From IMG/VR virus record IMGVR_UViG_3300013372_003728, positions 1 to 26,288 of that record: a stretch of 26,288 bases of DNA, one strand, 5' to 3'. Positions 24,975-26,288 of the stretch are shown here, piece after piece. The stretch's first letter is position 1. Each line of letters starts with the position of its first letter. Source of the stretch: a virus. The notes beneath the pieces are model-generated. The model was not told the origin of the DNA, did not search any database, and worked only from the letters and a program-made list of their open reading frames with translations. A program made the position numbers and the translations under genes.

Positions 24975-25625
24975 TTACCTCGAAAATTTTGGTTGAATGA
25001 TGGTATCTATAATACCAAGTTCAATCGCTTCTTCGGGTGAGAGATAATAATCTTTAAGGATTTTGTCTTTCCAAAACAAAGAATCTTGCTTAGAGTTAGA
25101 TGTGATTATATTAATCAAAATTTCTTCCAGCTTTTCCGTGTGTTGAACATTTGCCTTCATATCCGAAGACTTACCATAAATACCAGAGCTGATTTCGTGG
25201 AACATGATTGTACTATTCTTTGAAGCAACACGATTACCTGTTCCCGCGCAAAGAAGAAGGGCAGCAGCTGACATTGCACGTCCACGGCAAATTGTATTGA
25301 CCTTGATATTTAGACTTTGCATAAAGTCAATCATACCAAGTGCCTCATAGACATCACCACCGTCTGAGTTGATTACCACGTTAATAGGGTCGTTCTTCTT
25401 TTCCTCACCCCTCATGTGGATTATTGCCTTAATTTTCAAGGTAAAGTCATAAAGAGTACCGTCAGCTATATCACCAAACAAATAAATGGTTGAACTTTCT
25501 ACGTCAATCCCATAATCCATTTGAGCGAGTGCTTCTTTCCAACGAACGGGTAAATCTTCTGTTTGGTCTGCCTTTGTCTTGTTTGTCTTGATTTCATCAA
25601 TCTCTTCTTCATACATATTTGCCAT
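24975..25625 (-). CDS. clpP: ClpP-like serine protease (peptidase S14)
   Basis: This 216-residue protein has the full ClpP fold signature: TIYLFGDIADGTLYDF, NVVINSDGGDVYEALGMIDF, then RGRAMSAAALLLCAGTGNR with nucleophile Ser119, TIMFHEISSGIYG with His143, and KDYYLSPEEAIELGIID with Asp192. The triad is complete and the length equals bacterial ClpP. The start is uncertain: AAGGAG lies 7 nt before the ATG at 25623-25625 but only 1 nt before the in-frame ATG at 25629-25631, so I prefer the inner one (the outer would add Met-Val). In phages, ClpP-like enzymes serve as prohead proteases or modify host proteolysis. T4 relatives normally use gp21 for the prohead. Its place next to gp55 rather than the capsid genes makes a regulatory or proteostasis role as likely. 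Confidence 0.92.
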   Translation of the reverse strand: MANMYEEEIDEIKTNKTKADQTEDLPVRWKEALAQMDYGIDVESSTIYLFGDIADGTLYDFTLKIKAIIHMRGEEKKNDPINVVINSDGGDVYEALGMIDFMQSLNIKVNTICRGRAMSAAALLLCAGTGNRVASKNSTIMFHEISSGIYGKSSDMKANVQHTEKLEEILINIITSNSKQDSLFWKDKILKDYYLSPEEAIELGIIDTIIQPKFSR

Positions 25626-25632
25626 AACCATA

Positions 25633-25638
25633 CTCCTT
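25633..25638 (-). promoter_or_regulatory. Ribosome site AAGGAG that decides the ClpP start
   Basis: The sense strand reads AAGGAG-TATGGTT-ATG. The first ATG is 1 nt from the site and the second (25623-25625) is 7 nt away, which favours the second. Confidence 0.65.
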
Positions 25639-26022
25639 TTACTTTTTAGATTTTTTCTTTACAACACGTTTTTTGTATTCACTCACTATTTTGTCATCAA
25701 GTGAATCTTTCTTTTTTGTCTTTACCGAAGGTTTTTTTATCACCTCTTTTATTTCCGTTGGTGGTAATGTTCCGAATAATTTATCTTGAATCTCTCCCTT
25801 GTGATAAACATTTCCGTCTTTATCAACAAATTCTGCCATGAATTTCCAACCACGAGGATAACCGGTAGATTTCTTTTCTTCCGGTGGTGGCACCATCATG
25901 GCGGTACATTTCCAACAAAGACCATATTGAGAATTTTCATCAACTAAAACTTCTTCATAACATCTTATGCCCTTGAAGTATTTACTTTTTTGGTCATTAT
26001 TTTGACATATTACATATTTCAC
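25639..26022 (-). CDS. Small basic protein with Cys motif, GTG start, function unknown
   Basis: This protein has 127 residues. The N-terminal part has Cys6 (VICQN), Cys21 (IRCYEE) and a CWKC pair around 37-40, which could bind zinc in a ribbon-like site. Next is PRGWKFMAEFVDKDGNVYHK, a block I recall from small phage proteins of unknown role. The C-terminus is lysine-rich (KKDSLDDKIVSEYKKRVVKK) and may contact nucleic acid. The GTG start overlaps the stop of the upstream gene as GTGA, and no strong ribosome site is seen, so coupled translation is likely. It ends 7 nt before the ClpP ribosome site region. Confidence 0.65.
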   Translation of the reverse strand: MKYVICQNNDQKSKYFKGIRCYEEVLVDENSQYGLCWKCTAMMVPPPEEKKSTGYPRGWKFMAEFVDKDGNVYHKGEIQDKLFGTLPPTEIKEVIKKPSVKTKKKDSLDDKIVSEYKKRVVKKKSKK

Positions 26023-26288
26023 GGTGTTATTCCACGACTATATTTTGGTCCTTCATCATAAAAAACTTTTTGCTCTTGTTGTTTTTTCACATTAACATCT
26101 TCTTTAATAGGAGATTCATTTAATATACTAACTTTTTCTGTATTTTTCAAACGTTTTGATTTTCTTTTTCTTGTTTCTGACTTTATTTTCTTTACATCAA
26201 CAATATCACCAAGTGGAACTTCTTCCGTTGGTTCTTCTACAACAAGTTGAGGTTCCTCAAAAGTTTCCTCTACTTGTGGAATAATTAC
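26019..26288 (-). CDS. C-terminal end of a highly charged phage protein (5' end off window)
   Basis: An open frame enters from the right edge and gives 89 residues before TGA. It contains acidic blocks (EEPTEEVPLGDIVDVKK), a basic block (KSETRKRKSKRLKN) and the end KVFYDEGPKYSRGITP. Such a sequence is probably disordered. No domain is visible and the N-terminus is missing, so no function can be given. It overlaps the next gene by 4 nt. Confidence 0.6.
   Translation of the reverse strand, partial: VIIPQVEETFEEPQLVVEEPTEEVPLGDIVDVKKIKSETRKRKSKRLKNTEKVSILNESPIKEDVNVKKQQEQKVFYDEGPKYSRGITP

Noticed and set aside
1-26288. tRNA genes, integrase, transposase or attachment sites
   Set aside because: No cloverleaf, recombinase motif or terminal inverted repeats was seen; coding density leaves almost no room for them.

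Overview
The window is a gap-free stretch of a T4-superfamily tailed phage (contractile-tail, myovirus morphotype). Every supported gene lies on the minus strand, so transcription runs from position 26288 towards 1. The base composition is AT-rich by eye, gene spacing is a few bases or an ATGA/TAATG overlap, and only about 230 bases are non-coding. The T4-type assignment rests on a gp55-like late sigma factor, gp25-like and gp6-like baseplate wedge proteins, a gp5-like OB-fold spike and a large gp7/P2-gpI-like wedge protein. The host cannot be named: I see no tRNA, integrase, photosynthesis gene or other host marker.

In transcription order, the first part (26288-23491) carries the C-terminal end of a charged unknown protein, a small Cys-containing basic protein, a ClpP-like serine protease with an intact Ser-His-Asp triad, a single-pass membrane protein, the late sigma factor, and a small conserved unknown protein. 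The second part (23531-19213) is the hub and central wedge: a gp5-like spike without a lysozyme domain, a separate two-domain cell-wall hydrolase (GH19 plus peptidase M15), a small unknown protein and gp25. The third part (19213-10734) is the outer wedge: gp6/baseplate J, a DNRLRE-like structural protein, a coiled-coil protein with a glycine-rich tail, and a 1389-residue gp7-like protein that contains a LamG-like domain and five exact-period 18-residue repeats.

The fourth part (10666-1076) is the most unusual. After a small conserved structural protein come five consecutive genes that share one C-terminal module and most of a larger ~330-residue scaffold. They differ in what is added: two are almost bare scaffold, one carries a Cys-rich 545-residue N-terminus, one carries an ASH/Hydin-type Ig-like domain, and one has a LamG domain inserted inside the scaffold. 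This looks like a tandemly amplified set of virion surface proteins that diversified by domain gain. The window ends with a T7 endonuclease I-type Holliday junction resolvase and a hydrophobic protein whose first ten residues resemble a T4 capsid-targeting/prohead protease signal.

Together the genes form one late morphogenesis cluster: late transcription switch, tail hub and wedge, host-surface decoration, cell-wall penetration and DNA junction resolution before packaging. Family assignments come from motifs read by eye; no database search was run.
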